Part shown: positions 51,096-59,402 of the stretch, in pieces
Numbering within the stretch: the first letter of the stretch is position 1
Layout: each line of letters starts with the position of its first letter
NCBI RefSeq assembly: GCF_004766045.1
Contig: NZ_SPQQ01000013.1
Span: forward strand, 43,571-107,570
Direction of reading: 5' to 3'
Length of the DNA: 64,000 bases
Origin: Desulfosporosinus fructosivorans
GTDB taxonomy: Bacteria; Bacillota; Desulfitobacteriia; Desulfitobacteriales; Desulfitobacteriaceae
Translations under genes and position numbers: made by a program
The notes under the pieces: generated by a model
What the model saw: only the letters and a program-made list of their open reading frames with translations
Databases searched by the model: none
Told to the model about the DNA's origin: nothing

Positions 51096-51171
51096 TGCCA
51101 CATGACCCCGTATTTTCAACGGGTGTTCATGCGGTGTCCGTGAAATTTGAATTAACGGGGAGGAATATTTT

Positions 51172-51843
51172 TTGGAACAACACGTCCTTGTAGTTTTCCC
51201 CCATCCAGACGATGAAACGTTTGGTTGTGGCGGAACGATCGCGCAATTCGCCAAATCGGGTGTTCCAGTTACTTATATCTGTGGTACTTTAGGCCAAATG
51301 GGGCGAAACATGGGAAAACCGTTCTTCGCCACCCGAGAGTCGCTGCCGAATATTCGGGAAGCAGAGTTGGCGGAAGCATGCCAGGCTATCGGCATCCAAC
51401 ATGTAATTAAACTTGGCTTACGCGATAAAACGATTGAGTTTGAAGACCCAGAACTATTGATTGATCGAATTGAACAAATCCTCCGAGAGATTCGACCCTC
51501 TCTGGTTCTGACCCACTATCCCGGATATGCAGTGCATCCAGATCACAATGCTCTGGGTGATGTGACGATTCGGGCCATTGCACGCCTCTCCGTTCAAGAC
51601 CGTCCTGTAGTATACGCCCATGCTTTTTCGCACGACTCTCTGGATGTGCTCGGCCCACCGGATATCGTCAACGATATTTCAGCCATGTCAGAAGTAAAGC
51701 TGGCCGCTATTAAAGCACACGGTTCACAATCACAAGGGATTCTGGCTCGTATCGCGAAAGGTCAGTTCAATGAACAGTCGTTCGAGAGCTCCTTCAGTCA
51801 CCTGCTCGAGAGCGAATCTTTCTGGACCTATCGTTTTTCGTAA
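51172..51843 (+). CDS. bshB2: Bacillithiol-type deacetylase BshB2
   Basis: A 223-residue PIG-L/LmbE zinc deacetylase. Zinc and catalytic residues are in FPHPDDETFGCGGTIAQF (H-P-D-D-E) and in GYAVHPDHNALGD (H-x-D-H). Close family features (LGQMGRNMGKPFFATRESLP) are those of BshB2, which removes acetate from N-acetylglucosaminyl-malate in bacillithiol synthesis. The TTG start has GGGGAGG. No bshA or bshC is in the window, so the pathway is unproven in this organism. A strong terminator follows. Confidence 0.88.
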   Translation: MEQHVLVVFPHPDDETFGCGGTIAQFAKSGVPVTYICGTLGQMGRNMGKPFFATRESLPNIREAELAEACQAIGIQHVIKLGLRDKTIEFEDPELLIDRIEQILREIRPSLVLTHYPGYAVHPDHNALGDVTIRAIARLSVQDRPVVYAHAFSHDSLDVLGPPDIVNDISAMSEVKLAAIKAHGSQSQGILARIAKGQFNEQSFESSFSHLLESESFWTYRFS

Positions 51844-51854
51844 GCACTCAAATT

Positions 51855-51902
51855 AAAACAAGAAACAAGACCGTTTCAACAAACGGTCTTGTTTCTTGTT
51901 TT
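51855..51902. terminator. Perfect 22-bp stem terminator
   Basis: AAAACAAGAAACAAGACC and the following bases pair exactly with 51881-51902 around a CAAC loop. T-rich right arm; ends the yojF-bshB2 unit. Confidence 0.85.
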
Positions 51903-52010
51903 AGTGGCTGGGGCTATAAGCGCGCCTCAGCGTCAAGGTCTGGTTTCACCAACTGTTTACATACTTGGGGGCATAATCCATGGGCCACCCGTTTATTCAC
52001 TGTATTGTAC

Positions 52011-52547
52011 CTATTTTGCCAATAATCCGAAATGATCAAGTGGCCAGTATCTAAACAAGGCTCTTCCTACAACATTTTCTGCTGGTAATACGCCCCAATA
52101 ATGACTATCGAGACTATTATTACGATTATCACCTAATACAAAATACGAGTCTTTTGGAATCATTAACGGACCATACGTATAATTAGGTTTTTCCATTTCG
52201 TAGGATTCCGTTAATGCATGGTCATTAATAAAAACCTCACCATCTTTGATCTCCACCTTGTCTCCTGGCAAGCCAATTACCCTTTTAATCCAAAAGTCAC
52301 CACTTGAATCAACACTTGTAAGGGGACGGAAAACAATAACGTCCCCTCTGTTAATTTCCGTCAATTTAAATGATAATTTGTCTACTACTAATCTGTCCTG
52401 AAGCTGGATTGTAGGTAACATCGATCCACTCGGAACATTCACTGCTGCAACAACTGTGCTTCGTAATCCCCATGATAGGATGAATGCAAATATAAGAATT
52501 TCTAGTGTTTCAAACAAAAATTTCTTTGTACTCCGCGCACTAGCCAT
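52011..52547 (-). CDS. lepB: Signal peptidase I
   Basis: A 178-residue type I signal peptidase of the short Gram-positive type with one N-terminal membrane helix (about 12-35). Catalytic Ser is in VPSGSMLPTI and the general-base Lys in WIKRVIGLPGD. The conserved GDNRNNSLDSHYWG box E follows. It cleaves secretory signal peptides outside the membrane, such as those of the exported proteins in this window. GGGGG precedes the ATG. Confidence 0.93.
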   Translation of the reverse strand: MASARSTKKFLFETLEILIFAFILSWGLRSTVVAAVNVPSGSMLPTIQLQDRLVVDKLSFKLTEINRGDVIVFRPLTSVDSSGDFWIKRVIGLPGDKVEIKDGEVFINDHALTESYEMEKPNYTYGPLMIPKDSYFVLGDNRNNSLDSHYWGVLPAENVVGRALFRYWPLDHFGLLAK

Positions 52548-52691
52548 TGCAATTGCCCCCTTTTTTTATTTGTCATTATACCATGACGGAATTAATTCCT
52601 CCTAGTAAACTATACTTGGAATTCTTTCCACGTAGTCCCTTAAAAGTTCATCCCTTTTGGGAGATTACATTCACCCACCTTTTTAAAATAA

Positions 52692-52722
52692 GCCCTCTCA
52701 CGATTTATAAACGTGGGAGGGC
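52692..52722. terminator. Hairpin downstream of the DUF3231 remnant
   Basis: GCCCTCTCACG, 9-base loop, CGTGGGAGGGC (one mismatch). It follows the stop of the minus-strand DUF3231 gene by about 55 bases. Confidence 0.6.
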
Positions 52723-52778
52723 GTCACTAGCTGGGAGTTCTCGTCAAGTAGCACAACTTATCAATTTGGCATCGTTAA

Positions 52779-53471
52779 TTAATTCGTTGTACGTAATTCT
52801 TTTCGGTTAGCGGCTTCGGGAACTCTTTCCAACCAACCATTTTCAATCATTAAATCTAATCCATCTTTTACATAATCACCAAATTCCGCCATAAGACGAG
52901 TGATATCAGCTATTATATCTGTTCTTGCACAATTTGCTAACGCAAGTCCGTAACCCGAGATGCTATGTGCTAAAAATATTGTTGCATGGAACATCATCAA
53001 TTTATCAGAATATGGAGATTCTGTTGAGTCGGTTACAAGATAATCGAAATTTATAGGTTTCGGCAAGTCCTCATCTTCCATAAGTGAACCAAGAACACCT
53101 ACCTGCTTATCAATAATTTGTTTTCCCCTAGAAAAATAATCTTTAACTTTTTTTGCTTTTGCGACCTGACCAAATCCAAGTATTAATGCGTTTTCTAGTT
53201 GTCTCTGATGAATATTAATAAAAATATGACAAATTTCCAAGGCGTTGATTGGCCTCTTATCTCCCATTAGACCTTTAAAAAAGCTTATGTCTGCAGTAAC
53301 AAATTCCACCCTGTCAGGTATAGGTATGTTAGGTGCTCTGGCAATAAGTCCTTTCGATAAAGCCATAACATTTACTTTTTTGCTAATTTCAATAAAATCA
53401 TTCAAACAACTCTCAAAAAATTCACCGATGTCGGCTCATATTTGACCTCCAATGAATTGTTTTTTATTCAT
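52779..53471 (-). pseudogene. Truncated DUF3231 gene with in-frame UGA
   Basis: From an ATG at 53471 with an AAGGAGG site the frame reads MNKKQFIGGQI, TGA (53436-53438), then continues unbroken to 52779. After the stop it matches the second half of DUF3231 proteins: FFESCLNDFIEI, ALSKGLIARAPNIPIP, RPINALEICHIFINIH, SDKLMMFHATIFL and a C-terminal GWLERVPEAANR. Full-length DUF3231 proteins have about 330 residues, so roughly the first 130-150 are gone. An internal TTG at 53405 could still start a 208-residue product. DUF3231 proteins are often linked to sporulation in Firmicutes. Confidence 0.65.
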
Positions 53472-53605
53472 TTAATATTCCCTCCTTAGGTTTTCCATAT
53501 TCAACGAATATGAAATAAATAAATTTTCATTAAAATTTCCAAAATTTACTTAGAGGATTTTCGCATTCCTAGTCGAATAATTATTAATATGTTGAACATA
53601 GTAAC

Positions 53606-53721
53606 AAAAAGCTAAATCTAGGTCCACCTAGAGCGGGGGATTTTTTTTTGGGGTGAAACGTGCACCATGCGCGTCGGGCTTACACCTTACCGTCCGAATC
53701 CGTCAACTAACCTCGTAAGCT
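53606..53721 (+). promoter_or_regulatory. c-di-AMP (ydaO/yuaA) riboswitch
   Basis: Core elements in order: GCTAAATCTAGG, AGAGCGGGGGA, GGGGTGAAAC, GGGCTTACACC, CCGTCCGAATCCGTC and AACTAACCTCGTAAGC. This is the ydaO-type consensus. It precedes an NlpC/P60 cell-wall hydrolase gene, the classic target. The aptamer ends only about 17 bases before the start codon, so control could be partly translational. Confidence 0.92.
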
Positions 53722-53738
53722 ATGAAAGGTGAAAAAAT

Positions 53739-55160
53739 ATGCATTTGTCTCCAGTCCTGTCCCAGATAAAAGGCGTTGCTTTTAACACTCTACAGAAAAT
53801 ATCTTGGAAATCACCACAAGTCATCGGAGCTCTATCTATTACGATTATCCTAACTGGCGGGCTCACCTATTATCTTTCGACAACAACTTCTGCGGCTGCG
53901 GTAATGCTTAACGGTCAACAGATTGGCTTAGTTAGTAATGTTGATACCGGTCAAAATCTCGTAGAAGGGATTTTAGAACAACATGGCAAGCCATTTGGAC
54001 TCAATGCTAAAACGCATGATCAAATTACATATGAGAAGGTCAGGGTTAATCCCGAAGTCTATGTTAAATCCACCTTGAGTGAAAAGACTTTGGAAGATAA
54101 ATTAAGAATTTATCTTGAGGGTTATAAGTTAGAGGCAGACGGTTCGTTAATCGCAGTTTTACCAAGTAAAGAAGATTCTGATAAAGTTCTTAAAGACTAT
54201 GAAGCTAATTTTGTTAAACCCAGTGATGATAATAAGGTAACTTCCGTTAATTTTTCCGAAAAGATTAGTATTGAAAAGGCTGAGGTCCAACCAGATCAAA
54301 TGAAACCTATTGATCAAGCGTTTAAATTGTTACTCGACGGAAAGATAATGACTAAAGATTATACTGTCCAACCCAATGATTCTTGGTGGCTGATTGCCCG
54401 CAAAAATGACATGTTGACTGATGAAGTCTTAGCTGGTAATTCGGGAGCAACCAAAGACACGAAGTTAAAGCCCGGCCAAATTATCAAACTTGTTAATACT
54501 ACACCTTATCTTACTGTCGTCAGTGAGGGAACCTATACGGGTCCGGAAACAATTCCCTATGATGTCGTGACAAAAGCTGATAATAGTTTAGGCGTCGGCC
54601 AAACGAAAGTCATCGAAAAAGGAAGTAATGGCTCTAAATTAGTGACCTATTCTTATGTACAAAAGAACGGTATCGACGTTACCAAACAAGTATTAGATGA
54701 AAAGATCACTCAAACTCCCGTCAATGAAGTTATTGCTAAAGGACCTAGTAGTAAGCCTGTCACTATTGCAATGGCATCCTCCCGCGGAAGCAGCGGTTCG
54801 TCTTCCCTCGTAAGTCGTGCACTCAGCATGCAAGGAACCTCCTATGTTTTTGGCGGAACGTCTCAGCAAGGCTTTGATTGTTCAGGTTTTGCTAAATATG
54901 TCTACGCTAGTTCTGGGATATCCCTTCCTCGTACTTCTTTTGCTCAATTCGCTTCAGGTGGAGCCGTCAGCAAAAATGATCTCCAACCTGGTGATTTAGT
55001 ATTCTTTACGACCTATGCTCCGGGAGCATCTCATGTGGGCATATATAAGGGTGGTGGCAGTTTTGTTCATGCCAGTAACCCTAGAAGTGGGGTTATCACC
55101 TCAAGTCTCAATGATGGCTTTTACTCTTCACGTTATATCGGAGCACGCAGGTATAATTAG
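53739..55160 (+). CDS. Cell-wall hydrolase: LysM, G5 and NlpC/P60 domains
   Basis: A 473-residue exported peptidase. An N-terminal membrane anchor (about 28-50) is followed by a region with an Spo-like/peptidoglycan-binding pattern, a LysM domain (about 205-250, YTVQPNDSWWLIARKNDMLT, GQIIKLV), a G5 domain (about 260-340) and a C-terminal NlpC/P60 domain (about 355-473). The peptidase has Cys in GFDCSGFAKYV and His in SHVGIYKG. It probably cleaves peptide cross-links. Cell-wall turnover under c-di-AMP control is consistent with the upstream riboswitch. AAGGTG precedes the ATG. Confidence 0.9.
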   Translation: MHLSPVLSQIKGVAFNTLQKISWKSPQVIGALSITIILTGGLTYYLSTTTSAAAVMLNGQQIGLVSNVDTGQNLVEGILEQHGKPFGLNAKTHDQITYEKVRVNPEVYVKSTLSEKTLEDKLRIYLEGYKLEADGSLIAVLPSKEDSDKVLKDYEANFVKPSDDNKVTSVNFSEKISIEKAEVQPDQMKPIDQAFKLLLDGKIMTKDYTVQPNDSWWLIARKNDMLTDEVLAGNSGATKDTKLKPGQIIKLVNTTPYLTVVSEGTYTGPETIPYDVVTKADNSLGVGQTKVIEKGSNGSKLVTYSYVQKNGIDVTKQVLDEKITQTPVNEVIAKGPSSKPVTIAMASSRGSSGSSSLVSRALSMQGTSYVFGGTSQQGFDCSGFAKYVYASSGISLPRTSFAQFASGGAVSKNDLQPGDLVFFTTYAPGASHVGIYKGGGSFVHASNPRSGVITSSLNDGFYSSRYIGARRYN

Positions 55161-55236
55161 AGAGCAGATCTATGGTCCACCACTAGAAAATCAACTTCAC
55201 TCACCTGGTTATCCGCCCCCTCTCATGATTCAACAT

Positions 55237-55257
55237 ATTTCCTGCAATTCAGGAAAT
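55237..55257 (+). terminator. Hairpin after the NlpC/P60 gene
   Basis: ATTTCCTG, loop CAATT, CAGGAAAT, then ACTGTTTAAT. Moderate terminator. Confidence 0.55.
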
Positions 55258-55294
55258 ACTGTTTAATATTGAATTATTGAAGGGGGTTTTCTTT

Positions 55295-55486
55295 TTGAGT
55301 AATAAAGACGAAGCTACCAGAGAAGCTTTAGCCAGTGAATTAGGAGAACTTAAGGATAAGTATTCCCAGATGGAACAAGCCTTTAACGAGTTGAAAAGCA
55401 AGGTGCCTCCAAATCAAGGATTAGTACCTGCTCAGGGACAACCGACTGAACAACAGCAAGGACAGCATAACCATCTAATGCATTAA
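55295..55486 (+). CDS. Small coiled-coil protein, unknown
   Basis: A 63-residue soluble protein. The first 40 residues are a charged heptad-like helix (DEATREALASELGELKDKYS, then QMEQAFNELKSKV); the tail is Pro/Gln/His rich and ends HNHLMH. No family recognised. The TTG start has a GGGGG site, and an intrinsic terminator follows at once, which supports a real small gene. Confidence 0.6.
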   Translation: MSNKDEATREALASELGELKDKYSQMEQAFNELKSKVPPNQGLVPAQGQPTEQQQGQHNHLMH

Positions 55487-55497
55487 AGGAGTAATTT

Positions 55498-55523
55498 AAA
55501 AAGTCCGCTTTTGCGGACTTTTT
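55498..55523 (+). terminator. Intrinsic terminator
   Basis: AAAAAGTCCGC, TTTT loop, GCGGACTTTTT, then GTTTTTC. Perfect 11-bp stem. Confidence 0.9.
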
Positions 55524-55617
55524 GTTTTTCCTAGTTGGTTTCAGATGAATTTGTATCCCTTGCTTCTTAGAACCAGCTGCATTATGATTCATATAACTAC
55601 CACAAAGGAGGATTCTA

Positions 55618-55938
55618 ATGCCCCAAATTAAGATGCGCGGAATCGAAATAGAGATTATTCGCAAACTAAGTAAGCAGCTGATCGATGAACTTGCAGTATT
55701 GACCCAATCTCCGCGGGACTACTTTACCCTCGAGGTGATTCACTCAACCTTTATCATGGATGGTGACGTTGCCTCTGGTTATCCTTTTGTTGAGATCGCT
55801 TGGTTTGATCGTGGACAAGAAATTCAAGACCAAGTGGCTCATACCATTAGCCGATTACTCAATGAAGGTGGCTGTTCCAGTGTTGATATTATGTTCACAA
55901 TTTTGGAGAAACCACGCTACTATGAATTTGGAGAGTGA
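55618..55938 (+). CDS. DUF1904 (tautomerase-like) protein
   Basis: A 106-residue protein beginning MPQIKMRGIEIEIIRKLS, with YFTLEVIHSTFIMDGD and VEIAWFDRGQEIQDQVA. This matches DUF1904, a small family with a tautomerase/MIF-like fold. The N-terminal Pro after Met would be the nucleophile if the fold is active. AAAGGAGG sets the start. Function unknown. It ends 6 bases from the convergent rhodanese gene. Confidence 0.8.
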   Translation: MPQIKMRGIEIEIIRKLSKQLIDELAVLTQSPRDYFTLEVIHSTFIMDGDVASGYPFVEIAWFDRGQEIQDQVAHTISRLLNEGGCSSVDIMFTILEKPRYYEFGE

Positions 55939-55944
55939 AATATT

Positions 55945-56343
55945 TTACTTCTTGCCAGAAACCGTCTTGTAAGGCCAGCGTATAATGCCGCCCAAATCAA
56001 AAACACTTGTATAACCCTGTTTCAATAACCTCTTTACAGCAGCACCACTTCGATTTCCGCTCCTACAGTAGACAAAAATAGTGACTTGTTTATCCGGCAA
56101 TTTCTTGCTAGCTTCCATCGCTAGTACATTTAAAGGAATCAAAGTGCTTTTGGGAATATGATTCTCGAGATATTCCTCTCGGGTTCTAACATCCAAAAGA
56201 ATGATCCCCTTTTCCATATCTAATCTCTTTTTTGCTTCCGTTGGATCAATTCTTAATTTACTAGCAGTCCCTGAGCTTTTAAGATAGGTCCAAATTAATA
56301 GGATTCCTACTACCATAATGGTGATCGAGATGGTTTGATTCAT
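55945..56343 (-). CDS. Membrane-anchored rhodanese
   Basis: A 132-residue protein: one N-terminal membrane helix (about 5-22) followed by a single rhodanese domain. The persulfide-forming Cys lies in the active loop VYCRSGNRSG, and ILLDVRTREEYLENHIPKS is the typical N-terminal CH2A element. Such proteins carry sulfane sulfur or handle thiosulfate and persulfide. A 39-bp near-symmetrical operator resembling CsoR/CstR sites lies just upstream (56376-56414), so it is probably induced by persulfide or copper stress. Confidence 0.9.
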   Translation of the reverse strand: MNQTISITIMVVGILLIWTYLKSSGTASKLRIDPTEAKKRLDMEKGIILLDVRTREEYLENHIPKSTLIPLNVLAMEASKKLPDKQVTIFVYCRSGNRSGAAVKRLLKQGYTSVFDLGGIIRWPYKTVSGKK

Positions 56344-56375
56344 ACGCCATTCCTTTCCGATAACAAACTATGACA

Positions 56376-56414
56376 ACAATGCTAATATACCCTCTGAGGG
56401 TATATTAGCATTGT
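56376..56414. promoter_or_regulatory. CsoR/CstR-like operator, 19-bp perfect arms
   Basis: 56376-56394 is the exact reverse complement of 56396-56414, with one base between. The centre reads TATACCC, TCTGA, GGGTATA, the pattern bound by CsoR/CstR-family sensors. It sits about 35 bases upstream of the rhodanese start codon. The regulator gene is not in the window. Confidence 0.65.
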
Positions 56415-56540
56415 ACTGTGCAATTAGTATTTTTGTCAATTGGCGTCATAGGCATTAAAGAAGCTTTGAAAATTATTTCAACAAAAGGGGTTCAGACTGC
56501 GCTTTCAGCACAGCCTAAACCCTGAATACTTGATAATGAT

Positions 56541-56795
56541 TCAATTTCCTTGAGCCAGACATTTTTTCGATAAGTTTACTCGTTGAATATGACTCATGTA
56601 AGAATTTCTCGATTTTGTCAATATATCAATCCATTCTTCATTGGTAAACAAGGGTGTTATCCGAGTTTGATCCTCTAATATCAAACGGTATTCACTAGGA
56701 TAATCCGTCTCAATTACATCTAAAATTCCTTCTGGAACATCCTGAACATGCTTCTTTTTATGATTGGCTCTTTTGTAATCTATTAAATCATTCAT
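56541..56795 (-). CDS. Small acidic protein, unknown
   Basis: An 84-residue protein with N-terminal basic stretch (YKRANHKKKHV) and an acidic middle (VIETDYPSEYRLILEDQTRI), ending near LSKKCLAQG. No family recognised. The ATG at 56795 follows GAGGTG; an in-frame GTG/ATG further up would overlap the spacer to nspC. It lies 46 bases downstream of nspC in the same direction. Confidence 0.5.
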   Translation of the reverse strand: MNDLIDYKRANHKKKHVQDVPEGILDVIETDYPSEYRLILEDQTRITPLFTNEEWIDILTKSRNSYMSHIQRVNLSKKCLAQGN

Positions 56796-56840
56796 TAAAC
56801 ACCTCACCATCGATGTATCTTTATAATAGCCCTTGATTTC

Positions 56841-57980
56841 TCATGATAAACGTGTTTTGAAATCTTCATACCCAAATTGCCGAATGATCTTAATGCCTTC
56901 TTTTTCACTGAAAAGTGCAATAGACGGTAGATTTACACCGTTGAATGTATTATTCTTGACCATAGTATAGTGGGCCATGTCACAAAATGCAAGCCTATCT
57001 CCTGCTTGCAAAGGCTGTTTGAACGAATAATCGCCAATTATGTCTCCAGCAAGACAAGTATGTCCACCCAATCTGTAGGTATAAGGATATTGACCAGGGT
57101 TTCCAGCACCGATTATATTCGGTCTATATGGCATCTCGAGCACATCCGGCATGTGGCATGCTGCCGAAGTGTCTAAAATAGCAATTTTCATGCCATTATC
57201 TACTATGTCAAGAACCGTGGCAACAAGAAAACCCGTGTTCAAAGCCACAGCCTCACCAGGTTCAAGATAGATATCCACTCCATATTTATCCTGAAAAAAC
57301 GTTATGGAACGCACCAAAGTTTCAATATCATAATCGGGTCTGGTAATATGATGCCCACCACCAAAATTGAGCCATTTCATGGTTTTGATATAGTCACCAA
57401 ATTTTTGATCTACCACCTGAAGTGTACGTTCAAGGGTATCAGAATTCTGCTCACACATTGTGTGAAAATGAAGTCCTTCAAGGCCCTCAAGCTCTGTAGG
57501 TCGAAAATTAGACAGTGTCACACCCAGTCTTGAATACTCATAACAGGGATCATAGATAGGCGTCTCGATCTCCGAATATTCCGGATTGATACGAATGCCG
57601 CAGCTTACCTTTTTTGTTTTAATGTTGTTTACTTTGTCTTTGAATCGACGCCATTGCGCAAACGAATTAAAGGTAATATGGTCACAAGTGCGGAGGATTT
57701 CATCAAATTCCGCCTCAATATAAGCCGGCGCATAAATATGAACTTCTTTCCCCATTTCTTCAAAGCCCAATCTAGCCTCAAACAGCGAGCTTGCTGTTAC
57801 ACCTTTAAGATATTTGCCCAAGAGAGGAAATGCCGAATACATTGAAAATCCCTTTAAAGCAAGAAGAATGCTGCATCCCGTACGCTGTTGTACGGAATGC
57901 AGTATTTCTAGATTCCTTAAAAGAAGTCGTTCATCCACAATATAGCAGGGGGATGGAAGTGCACTAAAATTTATGTCCAA
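56841..57980 (-). CDS. nspC: Carboxynorspermidine decarboxylase
   Basis: A 379-residue PLP enzyme of the alanine-racemase-fold decarboxylase group. The PLP lysine is in ILLALKGFSM near residue 38 and the sequence begins ALPSPCYIVDERLL as in NspC. Other landmarks are LHFHTMCEQN, WLNFGGGHHIT, EPGEAVALNTG and AACHMPDVLEMP. It decarboxylates carboxy(nor)spermidine to the triamine. The TTG at 57980 with GAGGTG is the start; longer frames would lie inside the upstream synthase gene, which ends 10 bases away. Confidence 0.92.
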   Translation of the reverse strand: MDINFSALPSPCYIVDERLLLRNLEILHSVQQRTGCSILLALKGFSMYSAFPLLGKYLKGVTASSLFEARLGFEEMGKEVHIYAPAYIEAEFDEILRTCDHITFNSFAQWRRFKDKVNNIKTKKVSCGIRINPEYSEIETPIYDPCYEYSRLGVTLSNFRPTELEGLEGLHFHTMCEQNSDTLERTLQVVDQKFGDYIKTMKWLNFGGGHHITRPDYDIETLVRSITFFQDKYGVDIYLEPGEAVALNTGFLVATVLDIVDNGMKIAILDTSAACHMPDVLEMPYRPNIIGAGNPGQYPYTYRLGGHTCLAGDIIGDYSFKQPLQAGDRLAFCDMAHYTMVKNNTFNGVNLPSIALFSEKEGIKIIRQFGYEDFKTRLS

Positions 57981-57990
57981 TACTTTCACC

Positions 57991-59190
57991 TCAGTCAATG
58001 AGTGTTGGCGAGAAGCTTTCTTGCCATGGTAAACCACAAATATTAAGCGCTTCCATAAACGGATCAGGATCAAATTCCTCAACATTAAAGACACCAGGTT
58101 TCTTCCAAATACCTTTAAGCATCAACATTGCTCCAATCATGGCCGGAACCCCTGTTGTGTACGAGATAGCCTGCGACCCCACCTCGGCATAACATTCTTG
58201 ATGATCACAAATGTTATATACATAATAGGTTTTGGGCATTCCGTCTTTAGTTCCTTGCATTATACAGCCGATATTCGTTTTCCCCTTAGTTCTTGGTCCG
58301 AGGGATGCCGGATCAGGAAGCATCGCCTTTAAAAACTGTAAAGGAATGATCTGTTGGCCCTCAAATTCTATGGGCTGAATCGAAGTCATGCCAATATTTT
58401 CGAGCACGTGTAAATGATTAAGATAATTGTCAGAGAAAGTCATCCAGAATCTTATCCGCTTAATTCCCTTGATATGAATGGCCAACGATTCTAGCTCTTC
58501 ATGATACATAAGATATATGTTTTTTGGGCCTATCTCAGGAAGGTCGTAAACTTCTTTCACTGAAAGAGGATCAGTTTCGACCCATGAACCGTTTTCATAG
58601 TATCTTCCTTGTGCTGTAATTTCGCGAATATTAATTTCAGGGTTAAAATTTGTAGCAAACGGATATCCATGATCTCCAGCATTGGCATCCACAATATCAA
58701 TAGAATGAATTTCATCAAAATAATGTTTCTGAGCATAGGCACAAAAGACGCCGGTAACTCCAGGATCAAAACCACTCCCCAACAACGCAGTTAAGCCAGC
58801 CTTAGCAAATTTTTCCCGATAGGCCCACTGCCATTTGTATTCGAATTTGGCAATGTCGGGTGGTTCATAATTTGCCGTATCTAGATAATCAACACCAGTA
58901 GCTAGGCAAGCATCCATAATCGTCAAATCCTGGTAAGGGAGCGCAAGGTTAATGACAATATCTGGCTTAAAACTCTTTATCAAGTCAATTACCAAATCGG
59001 TATTATCAGCATCTAGCTGTGCCGTATGAATTATTGTGCGACTTCCTGCCAATTTGGTCTTAATAGCTTCACATTTTTCGACAGTTCTGCTCGCGATACA
59101 AATCTCCTCAAAAACATCGGGATTCTGACAACATTTATGAATAGCAACACTGGCAACTCCACCAGCGCCAATAATCAAAGCTTTTCCCAT
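57991..59190 (-). CDS. Carboxynorspermidine synthase (saccharopine dehydrogenase-like)
   Basis: A 399-residue oxidoreductase of the saccharopine-dehydrogenase family. The NAD(P) loop is ALIIGAGGVASVAIHKC, followed by IASRTVEKC. The later GSGFDPGVTGVFCAYAQ and the C-terminal region with YTTGVPAMIGAMLM are typical of the CANSDH subgroup. It couples aspartate semialdehyde and a diamine reductively into carboxynorspermidine or carboxyspermidine, which NspC then decarboxylates. GGGAGG supports ATG 59190. First gene of the operon. Confidence 0.9.
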   Translation of the reverse strand: MGKALIIGAGGVASVAIHKCCQNPDVFEEICIASRTVEKCEAIKTKLAGSRTIIHTAQLDADNTDLVIDLIKSFKPDIVINLALPYQDLTIMDACLATGVDYLDTANYEPPDIAKFEYKWQWAYREKFAKAGLTALLGSGFDPGVTGVFCAYAQKHYFDEIHSIDIVDANAGDHGYPFATNFNPEINIREITAQGRYYENGSWVETDPLSVKEVYDLPEIGPKNIYLMYHEELESLAIHIKGIKRIRFWMTFSDNYLNHLHVLENIGMTSIQPIEFEGQQIIPLQFLKAMLPDPASLGPRTKGKTNIGCIMQGTKDGMPKTYYVYNICDHQECYAEVGSQAISYTTGVPAMIGAMLMLKGIWKKPGVFNVEEFDPDPFMEALNICGLPWQESFSPTLID

Positions 59191-59303
59191 TTTAGAAAAC
59201 CTCCCACTCATTTATACAACAATGCAAATTATACCTAAATCAGTACAAATAATCAATAATACAACAAAATACCTTCCTGATACAATTTTTTGTTGTGTAA
59301 AAT

Positions 59304-59341
59304 AAGAAAAGGCACCGGTTTGCTAAACCGATACCTTTCTT
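59304..59341. terminator. Hairpin between ldh-like gene and synthase
   Basis: AAGAAAAGG...CGGTTT pairs with AAACCG...CCTTTCTT over about 16 positions with two mismatches, T-rich on the plus side. On the minus strand it lies downstream of the dehydrogenase gene and ends that operon. Confidence 0.65.
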
Positions 59342-59402
59342 ATTTTGATCCTTTAAGTGCCTCCATTTATCATATTGTAACATTGCCTGTTAGCACTTTC
59401 AG

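Noticed and set aside
51855..51902. Operator or attachment site formed by the 22-bp inverted repeat
   Set aside because: Short 4-base loop, position just after bshB2 and the T-rich right arm fit a terminator better.
19668..53438. Selenocysteine at the two in-frame UGA codons (19668 and 53436)
   Set aside because: Neither context is a redox motif or shows a convincing downstream hairpin, and both genes look otherwise decayed or truncated.
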